Origin: Acidimicrobiaceae bacterium
GTDB taxonomy: Bacteria > Actinomycetota > Acidimicrobiia > Acidimicrobiales > RAAP-2
NCBI GenBank assembly: GCA_003131665.1
Contig: PKWA01000023.1
Span: 6,004 to 13,463 of the forward strand
Reading direction: 5' to 3'
DNA: 7,460 nucleotides
In this document: in pieces, positions 6,355 through 7,460 of the stretch
How the letters are laid out: every line of letters starts with the position of its first letter
How positions within the stretch are numbered: the first letter of the stretch is position 1
Translations under genes and position numbers: made by a program
Notes under the pieces: model-generated
Database searches by the model: none
The model's input: only the letters and a program-made list of their open reading frames with translations
What the model was told of the DNA's origin: nothing

Positions 6355-6367
6355 GAACAATGTTCTA
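6353..6367. promoter_or_regulatory. Operator O1: perfect 15-bp palindrome TAGAACA-A-TGTTCTA
   Basis: Two 7-bp arms form a perfect inverted repeat around a central A. It lies between the -35 and -10 of the MFS promoter and overlaps the tetR -10 box, the expected place for a TetR-family dimer site controlling both genes. The arms resemble known actinobacterial TetR operators of the TAGAAC...GTTCTA type. Confidence 0.8.
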
Positions 6368-6373
6368 CAGTTG

Positions 6374-6388
6374 TGGAACATTGTCCTA
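6374..6388. promoter_or_regulatory. Operator O2: imperfect copy TGGAACA-T-TGTCCTA
   Basis: Matches O1 at 12 of 15 positions (changes at 2, 8 and 12) and is itself an imperfect palindrome. Its start is 21 bp from that of O1, two helical turns, so two TetR dimers would sit on the same face of the DNA. It covers the predicted MFS transcription start. Confidence 0.7.
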
Positions 6389-6389
6389 T

Positions 6390-6394
6390 AGGAG
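6390..6394 (+). promoter_or_regulatory. Shine-Dalgarno of the MFS exporter (AGGAG)
   Basis: AGGAG sits 5 nt before the ATG at 6400 and supports that start; it follows O2 immediately. Confidence 0.7.
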
Positions 6395-6399
6395 CCGCT

Positions 6400-7460
6400 A
6401 TGCCTTCTTCCGTTCACGATCGCCGTTGGTGGATCCTGGGCGTCTTGTGCGTCGCGGTGTTGATCGTCGTGATCGACAACACCATTGTCAACGTGGCGCT
6501 GCCAGTGCTGTCGAGAGATCTTCACGCGTCGAACTCGTCCCTGCAGTGGATCGTTGATGCCTACTCGCTACCCTTTGCCGGACTGTTGTTGGCCGGGGGA
6601 GGACTCTCGGACCGTTACGGGCGCAAACTCGTCATGCAAGTCGCGCTCGGCGCCTTCGGGGCGTTTTCTCTCATGGCGGCCTTTTCGCACGATGTGCCCA
6701 CGTTGTTGGTGGCGCGCGCCCTCATGGGTGCGTCGGCGGCATTTATTTTCCCCGCGACCCTCTCGACGTTGACGATCGCCTTTGAGAATCTGAACGAACG
6801 GGCGAAGGCCTTTGGCATATGGGGCGCTGCCAGTGGTGTCGCCATTGCCATCGGTCCAATCGTCGGTGGCTCACTGCTCGTGCACTTTTGGTTCGGATCC
6901 ATCTTTTTGATCAATGCCCCCCTGGTACTCGTCGCCATCGTGGCCGCGGCCTACGTTGTGCCTGAATCGAAGAGCCCGCAACGTCGGCGCTTCGACTTCG
7001 TCGGACTCGTCTTGGGCACCGCTGCGGTGACGTTACTCACGTTGGCGATCATCGAAGGTCCATCGTGGGGATGGCGCAGCACGACGACCGTGTCACTGTT
7101 CGCGTTGGCTGCGCTGACACTCCTGACGTTCATCGTGTACGAGCTGCGTCGTGAAGGTCCGCTGCTGGACGTACGCGTCTTCAGCAATCGTGCGTTCTCC
7201 GCTGGCGCTGGCGCGATCGCGGCCAACTACTTTTGCCTCTTTGGTTTCATCTTTCTCATCACGCAGTACTTTCAATTGATTCGCGGATACACACCGTTGT
7301 CGGCCGGAGTGCACACGTTGCCCTTTGCCATCGTGGTCATGATCACGACGCCCCTCGGAGCCGTCTTGGCGCTGAAATTTGGCGTGCGTTACGTCGTGTC
7401 GGCGGGTCTGGCGGTGATGGCGTTGGCCCTGATCTGGGTCGGCGTCATCGTGGCTCACGC
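6400..7460 (+). CDS. MFS transporter, DHA2 (EmrB/QacA-type) drug:H+ antiporter, 3' end missing
   Basis: An inner-membrane proton antiporter of the DHA2 family, which usually has 14 membrane helices and about 450-520 residues. The window holds 353 codons with no internal stop before the right edge. Hallmarks are the first-helix motif VIDNTIVNVALP (24-35), LQWIVDAYSL (48-57), motif A GGLSDRYGRK (67-76) and antiporter motif C with GPIVGG (152-157). Hydrophobic segments alternate with short polar loops, including a basic stretch PQRRRFDF (193-200). The start is the ATG at 6400, supported by AGGAG. It is divergent from tetR and carries the two operators, so export of a toxic compound or antibiotic, induced when the TetR ligand appears, is the likely role. 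The substrate is unknown. Confidence 0.93.
   Translation, partial: MPSSVHDRRWWILGVLCVAVLIVVIDNTIVNVALPVLSRDLHASNSSLQWIVDAYSLPFAGLLLAGGGLSDRYGRKLVMQVALGAFGAFSLMAAFSHDVPTLLVARALMGASAAFIFPATLSTLTIAFENLNERAKAFGIWGAASGVAIAIGPIVGGSLLVHFWFGSIFLINAPLVLVAIVAAAYVVPESKSPQRRRFDFVGLVLGTAAVTLLTLAIIEGPSWGWRSTTTVSLFALAALTLLTFIVYELRREGPLLDVRVFSNRAFSAGAGAIAANYFCLFGFIFLITQYFQLIRGYTPLSAGVHTLPFAIVVMITTPLGAVLALKFGVRYVVSAGLAVMALALIWVGVIVAH

Larger units (their letters stand above)
6343..6371 (+). promoter_or_regulatory. Promoter of the MFS exporter (TTGACA-N17-TACAGT)
   Basis: A perfect -35 TTGACA (6343-6348) is followed after exactly 17 bp by TACAGT (6366-6371), which matches TATAAT at four of six positions. The predicted +1 is near 6378, leaving a leader of about 22 nt with a Shine-Dalgarno. 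O1 fills the spacer and touches the -10, and O2 spans the predicted +1, an arrangement suited to tight repression. Confidence 0.75.

Noticed and set aside
5758..6525. tetR starting at 6525 (255 aa)
   Set aside because: The extra 61 residues run through the operators and the MFS start and show no TetR similarity; the ATG at 6342 gives a normal TetR N-terminus and has a -10 box 6 nt upstream.

Overview
The window looks like ordinary chromosome from a moderately GC-rich (about 60% by eye) actinomycete-like bacterium. The grounds are a WS/DGAT-type acyltransferase, a TIGR03086/mycothiol-dependent DinB-like protein, a WHG-type TetR regulator beside a DHA2 efflux pump, frequent GTG starts, and apparent leaderless promoters (TANNNT boxes 6-7 nt before the start codon). 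A non-model lineage such as Acidimicrobiia is possible, but that is a guess. I see no phage, IS, integrase, CRISPR or rRNA.

Layout. At the left edge, a minus-strand pair holds oligoribonuclease (orn) followed by the first 24 codons of a probable acyl-CoA synthetase. Divergent from orn, across less than 50 bp, runs dUTPase (dut), whose stop overlaps the start of a wax ester synthase/diacylglycerol acyltransferase. A tRNA-Gly(GCC) with its own promoter follows. A DinB-like gene on the minus strand converges on the tRNA. Divergent from it is a two-gene operon, an HSL-family alpha/beta hydrolase and a sulfatase/phosphonate monoester hydrolase-type enzyme, coupled by a GTGA overlap. The sulfatase converges on, and overlaps by 21 bp, a tetR gene. 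The tetR gene is divergent from an MFS DHA2 drug exporter that runs off the right edge.

How the genes work together. Three genes concern acyl groups or acyl esters: the probable acyl-CoA ligase, the WS/DGAT and the HSL-like hydrolase. Storage-lipid synthesis and ester cleavage are a plausible shared theme, but this is inference. The tetR/MFS pair is a classical self-regulated efflux module. Its 57-bp intergenic region carries a perfect TTGACA -35, a 17-bp spacer, and two near-identical TAGAACA-type palindromes exactly 21 bp apart.

The most informative signal is regulatory. Four genes that lack a Shine-Dalgarno sequence each have a TANNNT box ending 6-7 nt before the start codon. The two promoter-proximal genes with good Shine-Dalgarno sequences have their boxes further upstream. 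Taken together this argues that leaderless transcription is common here. I found no convincing novel defence or biosynthetic system. No stretch over 300 bp lacks a gene.
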